Source of the DNA: an uncultured Akkermansia sp. | GTDB taxonomy: Bacteria > Verrucomicrobiota > Verrucomicrobiia > Verrucomicrobiales > Akkermansiaceae | Length of the DNA stretch: 62,385 bases | Direction of reading: 5' to 3' | NCBI GenBank assembly: GCA_947589295.1 | Contig: CANQBZ010000007.1 | Location: 1-62,385 of the forward strand | Shown here: piece after piece, positions 17,137 through 25,613 of the stretch | Layout of the letters: each line of letters begins with the position of its first letter | Position numbering within the stretch: the stretch's first letter is position 1 | Made by a program: the position numbers and the translations under genes | The notes under the pieces: generated by a model | Seen by the model: the letters and a program-made list of their open reading frames with translations, nothing else | Databases searched by the model: none | Told to the model about the DNA's origin: nothing

Positions 17137-18269
17137 AATTTTTCTCCTTTAAAGTATTGAATCCAATAATCTATTTTCTCTTGTTGCGCCAGGTGCTTTC
17201 CAGTAGGAACATATGTTGATATTCCCCCATTATATGCATCGGATAAATCAAGGGCGGCGCCTCCCCATGATAATCCGATCCCAAAGGTGCATAGAATTGT
17301 TTTTCCCAAAGCTTTCTTGCGAGCTTGGTCACATAAAACCGTCACAACGGAATTGGTTGAGTTATTTGCATATTTGCTAAAAACGTCACTTGGAGCCCTT
17401 TCGGCAAGAATACCTGCCTTTGAAATGATATTTTCAACAATTTGCTTATTAGCCTGATGAATAGCAATCAACTCAACATCTTCATCGGACCAACCGGCAA
17501 CTGCCATTGTCTTTAAAATAAGCCGTGGCGCCACATCCAGAGAAAAGTTGAAAACATCTTCCCCTTTCAATATGCATTGCTGGGCATTCCAAAAGAAACC
17601 CTGTCTATTGTAAACAGTTAGCTCCAACATATCCTTATTCAGAGGGAGATACGTACCACCGCAAGGATAAATGATCTTGTCGAATCCTTTGCCATCCGTC
17701 CCCATCACAAAGTAAGATTTTATATCCGTTGCCGTATGCTTTAAAATTGTTGCCGAGGCGGCATCACCGAAAACAGGTGCAACTTTCCTATCGGTTTGAT
17801 TTTTTGTGGCAGCGCATAAATCACCTGCTAAAAGCAAGCATTGATGAAAAGAACCCGAACTCAATAGGGCGTGCGCTGTCAAAAGCGCCTGGACATAACC
17901 GGTACAACCACTATTGATATCCAAGGCAAAGCAGGATTTTGAAAGATTTAATTTCCCATGCGCAACACAGGCATCATTCGGAGCTGGGAAATCAGGTCTT
18001 TGATTGACAAAAATCAACAAGTCAATATCACTGCGCTCAATCCCCATTTCTGCCATCAACCTTTCAGCAGCATCCACGGCCATATCTGTAACCGTCGTTC
18101 TCTCATCAGCAACATAACGACGACCGAACCCGATCATTTTCTTGGCACGAGCTAACTTTCGGGGATTATTCTCAAAATATTTCTCTTCATCGTCAATGTC
18201 GATGAACTGCTGCGGCACCACGGTCTTTATGCCGCAAATTTTAACATTCTGGAATGCTGCAGATGCCAT
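17133..18269 (-). CDS. 3-oxoacyl-ACP synthase III family protein (KAS-III-like) 2
   Basis: 378 residues, paralogue of the other condensing enzyme, with Cys122 in SGCTGY, His271 in IHQANKQ and Asn302 in YANNST. The shared C-terminal segment before the end (QEKI.YWI.YF) marks both as members of one specialised subgroup. With two condensing enzymes the locus could build a chain by two cycles or two different acyl groups. It follows the GNAT gene by 15 bp. Confidence 0.85.
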   Translation of the reverse strand: MASAAFQNVKICGIKTVVPQQFIDIDDEEKYFENNPRKLARAKKMIGFGRRYVADERTTVTDMAVDAAERLMAEMGIERSDIDLLIFVNQRPDFPAPNDACVAHGKLNLSKSCFALDINSGCTGYVQALLTAHALLSSGSFHQCLLLAGDLCAATKNQTDRKVAPVFGDAASATILKHTATDIKSYFVMGTDGKGFDKIIYPCGGTYLPLNKDMLELTVYNRQGFFWNAQQCILKGEDVFNFSLDVAPRLILKTMAVAGWSDEDVELIAIHQANKQIVENIISKAGILAERAPSDVFSKYANNSTNSVVTVLCDQARKKALGKTILCTFGIGLSWGGAALDLSDAYNGGISTYVPTGKHLAQQEKIDYWIQYFKGEKL

Positions 18270-18284
18270 AAACGCCCATGATAC

Positions 18285-18815
18285 TTATAACATAGCCTGA
18301 AAGTCCCGTTTATTCTTCCGGTAAGCCTCGCTGGTTAGTTCGAAGAAGTAATCTGTTTCATCTTCAGAAACAATCACACCTCCCAAAATTTTGTGATAAC
18401 GGACGATTTTTTTATTTTCTTTGCAAACGCAAAAACAGCTTTTTTGAAAGCCCAACATTTCAAATGCCAGCTTTCGCAACAGCAGTACACTCTCCAAAGC
18501 TTCCTGAGGTAGGGCTCCATCTTTCATCAACCAGCTCCCGGGAGTGTATTGTGTTCCTTGAATGTTATAAATCCTGTGTGTCCCCAACGGCTCATGATTT
18601 TTATTCTCGATGATGAAATACCACTCGTTGTCAAGGGTAAAATAGTGTTCCAAATAGGCAATTTGCTTTGCCAAATTGTTCTTCGTCTTGTGCAAGAACC
18701 GTGATTTTTTAGGGTCACAGCGCAATGACAGGATAAAGGTGGCGTCATCCATCCGCACCTCTCGCAGATTAACGTATTTACCTTCCAGAGGCTGAAATGT
18801 GTGGTCGTTAACCAT
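18285..18815 (-). CDS. GNAT-family N-acyltransferase
   Basis: 176 residues with a RimJ/RimL-like GNAT layout: YVNLREVRMDDATFIL at the start, an EWYFIIENKNHEPLGTHRI beta pair, and a C-terminal helix. No CoA-loop consensus is strict. It overlaps fdtA by 8 bp. The natural role here is acylation of the 3-amino group of dTDP-3-amino-3,6-dideoxyhexose, perhaps from one of the acyl carrier proteins encoded directly downstream rather than from acetyl-CoA. Confidence 0.65.
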   Translation of the reverse strand: MVNDHTFQPLEGKYVNLREVRMDDATFILSLRCDPKKSRFLHKTKNNLAKQIAYLEHYFTLDNEWYFIIENKNHEPLGTHRIYNIQGTQYTPGSWLMKDGALPQEALESVLLLRKLAFEMLGFQKSCFCVCKENKKIVRYHKILGGVIVSEDETDYFFELTSEAYRKNKRDFQAML

Positions 18816-19209
18816 TTTTACATTTCTCTAAAAATTCATGGTAATCTCTGATGTAGTCTGACTCGTCATAATGATCAGAGGCAACCATCATGAGTACACA
18901 ATCCTTTGACATATTTTTATAACCTCCCCAAACATGGGGCTTAATATGCAATCCCTGAGAAGGGTTGTCTAAATGGACAGTTTGTCTCTCTTTTCCGTCG
19001 TCCAAAAGGAAATCGCAACTACCCGCCACGCAAATGATAATCTGTTCGAGTCTCTCATGGGCATGTTCTCCCCGGCAAACATCAGGAGCATTCCCCCAAA
19101 CATAATAGACTCGCCGGACATCAAACGGGATGTCTTCACGCTCTTCGAGCGCGACAAGCTTGCCACCATGATCGCCATGGACAACAAAATCGAGCAATTG
19201 GACATTCAT
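18808..19209 (-). CDS. fdtA: dTDP-4-oxo-6-deoxyglucose 3,4-ketoisomerase (FdtA/QdtA family)
   Basis: 133 residues, single cupin barrel. Family landmarks are GKLVALEER, DIPFDVRRVYY, and RGEHAHERLEQ, which holds the catalytic histidines, then GSCDFLLDDG. The enzyme moves the keto group from C4 to C3 of dTDP-4-oxo-6-deoxyhexose so that an aminotransferase can make the 3-amino sugar. The precursor enzymes RmlA/RmlB are not in the window. First gene of the operon; about 270 nt of leader separate it from the inverted-repeat element at 19480-19666. Confidence 0.85.
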   Translation of the reverse strand: MNVQLLDFVVHGDHGGKLVALEEREDIPFDVRRVYYVWGNAPDVCRGEHAHERLEQIIICVAGSCDFLLDDGKERQTVHLDNPSQGLHIKPHVWGGYKNMSKDCVLMMVASDHYDESDYIRDYHEFLEKCKNG

Positions 19210-19479
19210 ACTTTAGAAACTGTTTCCTGTTCAACACCCGCCAGCCTTATCCCCGACAACGCCGACTCCCGTCGAACGCAACGACAAACGCGCCCCCACG
19301 CAATTCCTAACAGGTCCTCTCAATTTCCCGGTTCGGAGGCTCATCCAACACTCTCCCCCGCATGCCAAGCAGGATCTGCTAACATGAAACGCATAACAGT
19401 GTAATGTTCTGGTCTTCATACTAGATACTTCTCTCACTTCTCGCCGATACATGCGCCGATAACCTTGCCGAGCATAGTG

Positions 19480-19666
19480 TATCTCTTTTTGAAAGAGATG
19501 AGCACCCTGTCCATTTTAGACGCACTGACAATAAAACTATTACGGTTTCAAATTAAGATAAATTGACAGTGTCGCGTGTTCTCTCCCAAGCGATAGGACA
19601 AAGTCAAAATCTTATTTCTAAATGTTTTTTAACTTTTAGACTGGACATCTCTTTCAAAAAGAGATA
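19480..19666. promoter_or_regulatory. Perfect 21-bp inverted repeats around 145 bp: candidate invertible element
   Basis: The sequence at 19480-19500 (core ATCTCTTTTTGAAAGAGAT) recurs exactly in reverse at 19646-19666. Each arm is itself a near-palindrome with 8-bp half-sites. The identity stops abruptly at both ends of the arms. The bracketed 145 bp are AT-rich; a TTGACA at 19563-19568 points right, away from the operon, but I find no good -10 box at normal spacing. The position, upstream of a long glycan operon, matches where invertible promoters are found in gut bacteria. Two operator sites for a dimeric regulator would be the simpler alternative. No recombinase gene is in the window. Confidence 0.55.
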
Positions 19667-19729
19667 TCTAATCCTAACTTATTAAGTATCTGTTGAAAAA
19701 GTCAGAAAAAGGCAAACAAAATCAAAGAT

Positions 19730-19751
19730 GGGTCAGATGCATATCTGACCC
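19730..19751. repeat. Perfect short palindromic hairpin
   Basis: GGGTCAGAT, a 4-nt loop GCAT, then ATCTGACCC. Strong small hairpin between the inverted-repeat element and the hairpin array; could be a terminator without a T-run or a protein site. Confidence 0.6.
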
Positions 19752-19866
19752 CAGAGACACACCTCATTTACGATGAAGGAAGTCGCGATTTGAATGCTAG
19801 TGCGCTACGCACGAGGTGCGATGATCAAGGGAAAGCATCCGGAATGATGCCATGCCGGGTTGACTC

Positions 19867-20032
19867 AGCGCCGCCCCATCGGCGCTTGCTTCGGAGTCGC
19901 CTCACGACTCCTCATCCCGTTGGGACGAAAGCTATCGCTCTGGGCTAATCGACCTCACGGTCGTCGGTCGCTTTCACCCTTCGGGCAAAAGCTGTGCTTT
20001 TGTCCAAGCCCCCTCCGAACCATCGGGGGCTT
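19867..20032. repeat. Array of consecutive small hairpins
   Basis: Hairpins follow one another with few spacer bases. 19867-19886 has a 7-bp stem (AGCGCCG). 19893-19911 has a 7-bp stem (GGAGTCG). 19950-19963 has a 5-bp stem (CGACC). 19983-20005 has a 10-bp stem with one G-T pair and a 3-nt loop. 20006-20032 has an 8-bp stem (AAGCCCCC). Loops contain similar words (CCTCA, CTCAC, CCAT). The GC content is higher than in the adjacent glycan locus. No open frame fits. It may be a structured RNA, a mobile-element end, or a recombination site. Confidence 0.55.
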
Positions 20033-20186
20033 TCACGGTTATACCGAATCGTCAATGGTTTGACATCTTGTCGGGCCTACTTCCTTCATCCATAGGTAAT
20101 GCATGAGGAATGGGGTGAATGAGCCCGGAGAAAATTTATTGGGAAACATGTGCAGCCAAACAGGCAAGCCGCAGAGAGCGAAAATG

Positions 20187-20223
20187 AAATGCTCGACCGG
20201 ACTTTGGCGCCGGCCGAGCATTT
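20187..20223 (-). terminator. Rho-independent terminator of the sod-hdeD operon
   Basis: A 14-bp stem with a single mismatch (AAATGCTCGGCCGG against CCGGTCGAGCATTT on the minus strand) and a 9-nt loop, followed on the minus strand by TTTCATTTT. It lies 25 nt beyond the stop of the HdeD-like gene. Confidence 0.8.
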
Positions 20224-20247
20224 CGGTGCATTTCATGTCCGGGGAAA

Positions 20248-20811
20248 TTAAGAATGGTTGGGAAGCTCCTCCCTGCGCGGGGCGAGGGCGAGGAAAAGGA
20301 GAGTCCAGCCGGAGAATATCATCTCGACAGCAATGACAGTACCGAGGAGCCAGAAAGAGCTCTCCGGCCAGCTCCACGTGACAAAAGCGCCGAGAATAAT
20401 GGAAATAATGGCATTGAAGAAACGCCAAGCGCTCCCTGTCTCCGAGCGCAACGAGAATGCGACAGCGAGTCGCAACACGCCACCAACCAGCAGTGCAATG
20501 CCGATGACGAGCGTGATGACGCTCAACGAAACTTCGGTGCGCATGATGAAAGTGATGCCCAAGCAGGCGTAGATGAGCGTGGCAAGGAGATTCCAGATGC
20601 GGTACCCCGGACGGGTGAACACCTGAATGAAGCGCATAAGCGCTACCACCAGCAGAACAAACCCGGCCACCCACACCGCAGAAGCTCCCATGATATAGGG
20701 GAAACTTAGCAGCACGAAGCCCAGCACGAGTTCAGCGATCGCCAGCAGAGCCACCAGCCAGGAGTTGGTGACCACGCGGCCCGTCGTGTGTGTATTTGTA
20801 TCATGATTCAT
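20248..20811 (-). CDS. HdeD/DUF308-family membrane protein
   Basis: 187 residues with six hydrophobic helices arranged as three similar pairs, including LGFVLLSFPYIMGAS and a central IYACLGITFIM segment typical of the HdeD family. E. coli HdeD contributes to acid resistance at high density; the molecular function is unknown. It overlaps the superoxide dismutase stop by 11 bp, so the two are one transcript, and a strong terminator follows. The link to an oxidative-stress enzyme suggests a stress role. Confidence 0.8.
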   Translation of the reverse strand: MNHDTNTHTTGRVVTNSWLVALLAIAELVLGFVLLSFPYIMGASAVWVAGFVLLVVALMRFIQVFTRPGYRIWNLLATLIYACLGITFIMRTEVSLSVITLVIGIALLVGGVLRLAVAFSLRSETGSAWRFFNAIISIILGAFVTWSWPESSFWLLGTVIAVEMIFSGWTLLFLALAPRREELPNHS

Positions 20812-21442
20812 GGCAAATTGCGGTTAGACGTTGATGAGTGTGTTCCCAATCGATATGGGACAGGAAGGAATCGATGTAGCCGGCGCGATTATTGTGGTAG
20901 CGCAAGTAATAAGCATGTTCCCACACATCGCATGCGAGGATAGGAAGGAAACCAGGAATGAGAGCGTCATGATGGCGGCAAATGCCAAAGATACGCAACA
21001 GGCCACTGGCGGGGTCCACTCCCAACACGCCCCAACCGCTCCCCTGCACCGCTAATGTGACAGCGCGAAACACCCTTTGAAAACCCTCTATACTGCCGAA
21101 AGAACGGTTGAGAGCATCTGCCAAATCGCCCATGGGTTGCTCGCCATCCTCAGGGGTCATACTCTCCCAGTACAGGCAATGCAGGATGTGACCACCGAGG
21201 TTGAAGGCCAAGCGTTCAGTTGCATCCGGCGCGACAGAAGGGGGCAAATCGCCATTTTGCACACGGCGCAGGAGTTCTGCCGCTTCATTGGCGCCGGCCA
21301 CGTAGGCTGCGTGATGCTTATCGTGGTGCAGCAACACCGTCTGCTCATCCAGCAGCGGCTCAAGCGCCGCCGGATCATAAGGTAACGACGGCAGCACATA
21401 ATGGCCATCGCGGTATGCACAGGTCGAGGGATTCGTATTCAT
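20801..21442 (-). CDS. Fe/Mn superoxide dismutase
   Basis: About 213 residues from the ATG at 21442 (MNTNPSTC). Metal ligands of the Fe/Mn family are all present: the first His before LLHHDKHHAAYV, the second in LGGHILHCLYWESM, and the Asp and His in CDVWEHAYYL. It converts superoxide to peroxide and oxygen in the cytoplasm; no signal peptide is visible. Which metal it uses cannot be decided securely. It is co-transcribed with the HdeD-like gene. Confidence 0.9.
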   Translation of the reverse strand: MNTNPSTCAYRDGHYVLPSLPYDPAALEPLLDEQTVLLHHDKHHAAYVAGANEAAELLRRVQNGDLPPSVAPDATERLAFNLGGHILHCLYWESMTPEDGEQPMGDLADALNRSFGSIEGFQRVFRAVTLAVQGSGWGVLGVDPASGLLRIFGICRHHDALIPGFLPILACDVWEHAYYLRYHNNRAGYIDSFLSHIDWEHTHQRLTAICHES

Positions 21443-21648
21443 GCCGAGGAGTGAGATGCGACCCCGGAGCATGAATGTTCAATCCCAGTTAGAATGATGG
21501 ACTAACCAAGCGGCATATCCGAATGGAGGGCACGGCACGCGCTCATGAGCCTCCTAGGCGGAGCGAAAAGAAAACGCGCGGGCGCGGAATGTCATCCCAG
21601 CCGACTTATGAACCCTGCGCTCCCAATATGGGGCAATCCTCATATCAA

Positions 21649-22392
21649 TCAGGTCTGAACGGCGGAGATGAAATCCACGCTCAACACCGTTACATTATCG
21701 GCGTCATCGCGATCCAAGGCTCGACAGCCTTCGACAATTTCAGCAGATAAATTATCGGATTGGGAGTCCAAAATGACATGTGCCGACTTGCTGAGCGGCG
21801 TGGGCAGCAGCAGCTCGTCTACTCCATCGCTCGCAAGAACAATGCGGTCACCGGGCAACAACAAGTAAGGCGTGGGCGGACTATCCACGAGTGGTATCTT
21901 TTCCCCTGTTACAGCAGAGCGCAAGGAGTGACCCTGGGCCATCGCCTCATCGAAAGACATAGTACCTGCCCTCACGAACTCCTCATAAATAGAACGCATT
22001 GAATGGTCGGCATTGAGGCGCATCAGACGGCCGTGGCGCCAAATAAGCAGCAAAGAATCGCCCACACTCACCCACCAAAGAACCCCGGACGAGATATAGA
22101 CAGCCAGCAAGGTGCATCCACCGTACATACCCCGTTTGCGGAAGTAGTTGCCCACGGATTGGTTCGCCAGTTCGAGGGCATCTCGCATGCGCTGGGCAGT
22201 CGTTACGTCCGCCATTTGCTCAAAAGCCTTAACAAAGGAACGCGCCGCAATTTGAGCAGCTTGAAGCCCACAATCGTGCCCACCCATACCATCACAAACT
22301 ACAGCAAGGGAGCCATCTGGAAAGTGGCGCAATGCATAGGAGTCCTCCATCTCTGCACGCTTGCCGATCCACTGGGCAACCTGAAACTTCAT
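21649..22392 (-). CDS. PP2C-family Ser/Thr protein phosphatase
   Basis: 247 residues from the ATG at 22392. The metal-binding motifs are MEDSYAL, VVCDGMGGH, WVSVGDSLLLI, VLASDGVDE and DDADNVTV in the expected order. The region before this ATG contains a promoter (22400-22428), so the longer frame upstream is not translated. PP2C enzymes reverse Hanks-type kinase phosphorylation. No kinase gene is next to it; the only kinase-like protein in the window (44345-45742) lacks catalytic residues. Confidence 0.9.
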   Translation of the reverse strand: MKFQVAQWIGKRAEMEDSYALRHFPDGSLAVVCDGMGGHDCGLQAAQIAARSFVKAFEQMADVTTAQRMRDALELANQSVGNYFRKRGMYGGCTLLAVYISSGVLWWVSVGDSLLLIWRHGRLMRLNADHSMRSIYEEFVRAGTMSFDEAMAQGHSLRSAVTGEKIPLVDSPPTPYLLLPGDRIVLASDGVDELLLPTPLSKSAHVILDSQSDNLSAEIVEGCRALDRDDADNVTVLSVDFISAVQT

Positions 22393-22399
22393 GAGACCT

Positions 22400-22428
22400 C
22401 TTCTATCATGTTGAGGCTGCATTGACAA
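22400..22428 (-). promoter_or_regulatory. Sigma70-type promoter of the PP2C gene (predicted leaderless)
   Basis: On the minus strand TTGTCA, a 17-bp spacer and TAGAAG, with the ATG beginning 8 nt after the -10 box. Transcription would start at or next to the start codon. Confidence 0.55.
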
Positions 22429-22448
22429 GTCAGAAATGCGGCAGGAGG

Positions 22449-23936
22449 TCAGATTCGGTTTTTTAGCTGGGGGAAAAGAATAACATCACGAATGGATGAG
22501 GCCCCTGTGAGCAACATGCAGAGGCGATCGATACCAATGCCGATTCCCCCGGCACTAGGCATACCAGACTCGAGAGCCTCAACAAAATCGTGATCGATTT
22601 TTTGAGTTTCCTCGCCGGCTTGGTGCATAAGGCGTTGAAGTTGCTCCACCGGATCGTTCTGCTCGGAATAACCGGGGCATAGTTCCTGTCCATTCATGAC
22701 GAGCTCGAAGACATCCACCACTTCGTTATTCTGCGGATTAGTCTTAGCAAGAGGGACGAGATCACGAGCCACGTGACAAACGAAAAGGGGAGAATCCTGT
22801 TTTTCCTCCACTAGTTTTTCATACACCTGTTGGGTAACCGCCAAGTCATCCAATCCTTCACCGATTTGAATGTGGAGGACATCCTGCGCACGAGAACGTC
22901 GAGCCTCCGGGGTCAGAGTAAACCAATCTGCACCTGCTGCCTCTTTCACAAGATCGGCGTAATCTGCGCGGCGCCACGGACGGGAAAGGTCCACCGTGCG
23001 ACGCACGTTGCCCTCGGCATCATACTGATCGAACACCAACTTGCCAAAAACCTTCTGCGCAACCGTCGTGATCATCTCTTCCATCATCTGCGCCATACTC
23101 TCAAAATCAGCGCCGGCCTCATATACCTCCAGCACGGTGAACTCCGGATTATGGCGCGCATCGATACCCTCGTTGCGGAAGTTGCGGTTCAACTCAAACA
23201 CCTTCGGAAAACCACCGACAAGCAGGCGCTTCAGGTAAAGCTCAGGAGCGATGCGCAGCGTTACCGGCTTTTTGAGCGCGTTGTAGTACGACTCGAAAGG
23301 CTTGGCCGCAGCACCGCCGGCAACATCTTGGAGCATGGGAGTTTCCACCTCTATAAACCCACGTTCCGCGAGGAAAGTACGGATCTCATGAATGATGCGA
23401 GAGCGGGCAACAAAGCGCGCAGCGCTCTCCGGATTGCTCATCAGGTCGAGGTGGCGCCTGCGATAGCGCATATCTTGGTCAGCGAGGCCGTGGAATTTAT
23501 CCGGCATGGGGCGCAGTGCTTTGGAGAGAAGGGTGAAAGAGTCCACGCGCACCGTGGGTTCCCCCGTACGGGTGACAAAAGTTTCACCTTGCACACCGAT
23601 CCAATCTCCGCGCTCCAGCAGCTTCCAAAGCGCCCACGACTCCTCGCTCACCGCCTTTTTGGTGAGCATGCACTGAATGCCGCCGCAGACATCCGCGAGG
23701 GTAAAGAACTGAGTCTTCCCCATATCACGCAAAGCGATGATACGACCGAGGAGCCGCACCTGCCTTCCTTCTTCAAAATTTTGTTTCAGTTGAGCCGGAG
23801 CAGTCGTGGTCTCGAAACGACAACCGTACGGATTGACGCCCAAGGCGCGTATTTTCTCCACCTTCTCGCGGCGAATAGCGATCAACTCCTCCCCTGAAGA
23901 AGAGGCAACATTTCCCTGCATTTGCTCTTCGGACAT
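22449..23936 (-). CDS. lysS: Lysyl-tRNA synthetase, class II
   Basis: 495 residues from the ATG at 23936 (MSEEQMQ), preferred over an upstream frame because the promoter lies between. It has the OB-fold anticodon domain (RLLGRIIALRDMGKTQFF) and class II motifs: motif 1 around FIEVETPMLQ, motif 2 FRNEGIDARHNPEFTVLEVYEA, and motif 3 GIGIGIDRLCMLLTG. It charges tRNA-Lys. The next gene upstream on the same strand is GH109 copy 1, whose stop lies about 55 bp from this start. Confidence 0.97.
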   Translation of the reverse strand: MSEEQMQGNVASSSGEELIAIRREKVEKIRALGVNPYGCRFETTTAPAQLKQNFEEGRQVRLLGRIIALRDMGKTQFFTLADVCGGIQCMLTKKAVSEESWALWKLLERGDWIGVQGETFVTRTGEPTVRVDSFTLLSKALRPMPDKFHGLADQDMRYRRRHLDLMSNPESAARFVARSRIIHEIRTFLAERGFIEVETPMLQDVAGGAAAKPFESYYNALKKPVTLRIAPELYLKRLLVGGFPKVFELNRNFRNEGIDARHNPEFTVLEVYEAGADFESMAQMMEEMITTVAQKVFGKLVFDQYDAEGNVRRTVDLSRPWRRADYADLVKEAAGADWFTLTPEARRSRAQDVLHIQIGEGLDDLAVTQQVYEKLVEEKQDSPLFVCHVARDLVPLAKTNPQNNEVVDVFELVMNGQELCPGYSEQNDPVEQLQRLMHQAGEETQKIDHDFVEALESGMPSAGGIGIGIDRLCMLLTGASSIRDVILFPQLKNRI

Positions 23937-23945
23937 AGCACGCGC

Positions 23946-23973
23946 ATTATACGGATTTATGCCGTGTTTGCAA
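23946..23973 (-). promoter_or_regulatory. Promoter of lysS
   Basis: TTGCAA, 16-bp spacer, perfect TATAAT on the minus strand; the ATG starts 10 nt after the -10 box, so the leader would be only about 3 nt. Confidence 0.7.
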
Positions 23974-23991
23974 TGCAAATATGTGAGATTC

Positions 23992-25488
23992 TCACTGAAT
24001 AACAGGAAGAGGAGATGTCTTTTTCCAGTCGCCTCGAGTAAAGTCGGGGAATATTTGCGGAGCTCCCCCCTCGTTCACCGATTTTTCAGAGAGTGGACCG
24101 ACTGCCGACCAAAACGCTCCCTCGTACACATTTTGATCCATCGGTTCGCCTTTGTGCAAGCACTCAATGACTCGATAGAGCATGATGTAATTCATCCCGC
24201 CATGGCTGTCATTTTTGCGGGCCTCTTCCCCCAAGCGTTTGTAAAGAGGGTGATCGTACATGGCGTACAGTTTGGATTCAGCCTCCTCGCCCTCATACCA
24301 CTCGTGGTAGCCGCCCTCGGAGCTGATTTCAGAGCCGCCGGGCTGTCCCTCCTTCTCGGGGGAATCGGCAGCCCCCGGGCTAATACGTTCACCTGCAACG
24401 CGCAAGGGGTAATCCGCCAGTGTTCCGGCTGTGCCTTGGATGAGGTTCTTGCGGTCGTAGGGACGAGGACTCGTCTCATCCCACTGCACAAGAATGGTAC
24501 GCCCCAGCTTGGTTTTGATGATGGAGTTGCTCATGTCGCCACATTTGAACTGGAGCCTGTTCCACTTGTGGTCAGCAGGAAAATGCTTTTTGGCATAGGC
24601 GGCGCGGCCGATGGCGGGGCTACCAAAGGAAACGATGCGATCAAAGGAATCTTCCCCACGAGCCAGGCTCATGTACTGCGCCACGGGGCCGAGGCCATGC
24701 GTGGGGTACAAATTGCCATTGCGTGCAGCATAGTGATTGGTACGCCACGAACCGCAGCCACGATTCTCACTGAACATTTGCATGCGCAACTCATGAATGT
24801 AGGCGGCTTCACCATGCAACAGCTCACCGATAAGCCCCTGGCGTACCATGTTCAGGAACATCAGCTCATTGCGACCGTAGTTGCAGTTCTCCAACATCAT
24901 GCAATGCTTTTGCGTACGCTCAGCAGTGTCTACCACGCGCCACAAATCCTCCAGAGTAATCGCCAACGGCACCTCAACAAATGCATGCGCGCCAGCCTCC
25001 ATGGCGTCAATGGCCATTTGCGCATGCGTTTCCCACGGCGTGTTAATGAGAACGGCATCCGGTTTCACCTCTGCGAGCATTTTTTTGTATGCCATGGGGT
25101 CCTTATTGTATTCGGCGGGTCGCTTGCCCGTGCGTTTCTCTATCCGATCAGCCACCGCCTTGGTGGCATCGTCATGCAGATCGCACACCGCCACCACCTC
25201 GCAATGAGGGATACTCAGAAAATGGAGTGTTTGGGGTACCCCGCGTTCGCCCAGACCAATGACCGCCACGCGCACGCGGTCAATTTTCGGGGCACGGAAT
25301 CCACCCATGTAAATGCTACCCTCAGGCCGCGGGGGAACGGCAGACGTATCTACTGGTGCAATATTCTTTGCATGCACAGCTTCCGCCCCGGCAGGACCCG
25401 GATCCTGCGCACACAATAAACCTCCGAAAATCATGGTGCAATTTATCACCATCCCCATTACTCTTTTTAACTGGTATCGCATGTTCAT
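23992..25488 (-). CDS. GH109-type secreted glycosidase (Gfo/Idh/MocA fold), copy 1
   Basis: About 498 residues from the ATG at 25488. An N-terminal signal peptide (…GMVINCTMIFGGLLCAQ) targets it out of the cytoplasm. A Rossmann domain follows with VAVIGLGERG binding NAD. EVPLA stands where dehydrogenases have EKP, and NLYPTHGLGPVAQY plus SHGGMNYIM are typical of GH109 alpha-N-acetylgalactosaminidases, which use NAD in a redox-assisted hydrolysis. The family acts on mucin and blood-group glycans and is characteristic of Akkermansia. The length (about 450-500) is normal. The downstream copy is nearly identical over its C-terminal half. Confidence 0.85.
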   Translation of the reverse strand: MNMRYQLKRVMGMVINCTMIFGGLLCAQDPGPAGAEAVHAKNIAPVDTSAVPPRPEGSIYMGGFRAPKIDRVRVAVIGLGERGVPQTLHFLSIPHCEVVAVCDLHDDATKAVADRIEKRTGKRPAEYNKDPMAYKKMLAEVKPDAVLINTPWETHAQMAIDAMEAGAHAFVEVPLAITLEDLWRVVDTAERTQKHCMMLENCNYGRNELMFLNMVRQGLIGELLHGEAAYIHELRMQMFSENRGCGSWRTNHYAARNGNLYPTHGLGPVAQYMSLARGEDSFDRIVSFGSPAIGRAAYAKKHFPADHKWNRLQFKCGDMSNSIIKTKLGRTILVQWDETSPRPYDRKNLIQGTAGTLADYPLRVAGERISPGAADSPEKEGQPGGSEISSEGGYHEWYEGEEAESKLYAMYDHPLYKRLGEEARKNDSHGGMNYIMLYRVIECLHKGEPMDQNVYEGAFWSAVGPLSEKSVNEGGAPQIFPDFTRGDWKKTSPLPVIQ

Positions 25489-25613
25489 AGGCAGAGTACT
25501 TTCTCGTGTACCATAGACAATACGTAACCTTGCCAAACTTCTTTCAACTTTTTTGACAGAAGCACGTCCTACACAGATTTACACTGCGTTTGCAAGACAA
25601 AGATGAGAGATTC

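Larger units (their letters stand above)
19667..20247. other. Non-coding, structure-rich intergenic region
   Basis: About 580 bases without a supportable gene between the candidate invertible element and the HdeD-like gene. The part 19867-20032 is a run of closely spaced hairpins and 20187-20223 is the terminator of the next operon; the rest shows nothing I recognise. Confidence 0.6.

Noticed and set aside
22830..23897. 355-codon plus-strand frame opposite lysS
   Set aside because: Wholly antisense to lysyl-tRNA synthetase with no independent support.
23806..25419. 537-codon open frame on the plus strand opposite GH109 copy 1
   Set aside because: It is antisense to a clear secreted enzyme; its content has no recognisable family, and the equivalent frame opposite copy 2 is broken. 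An effect of codon composition.
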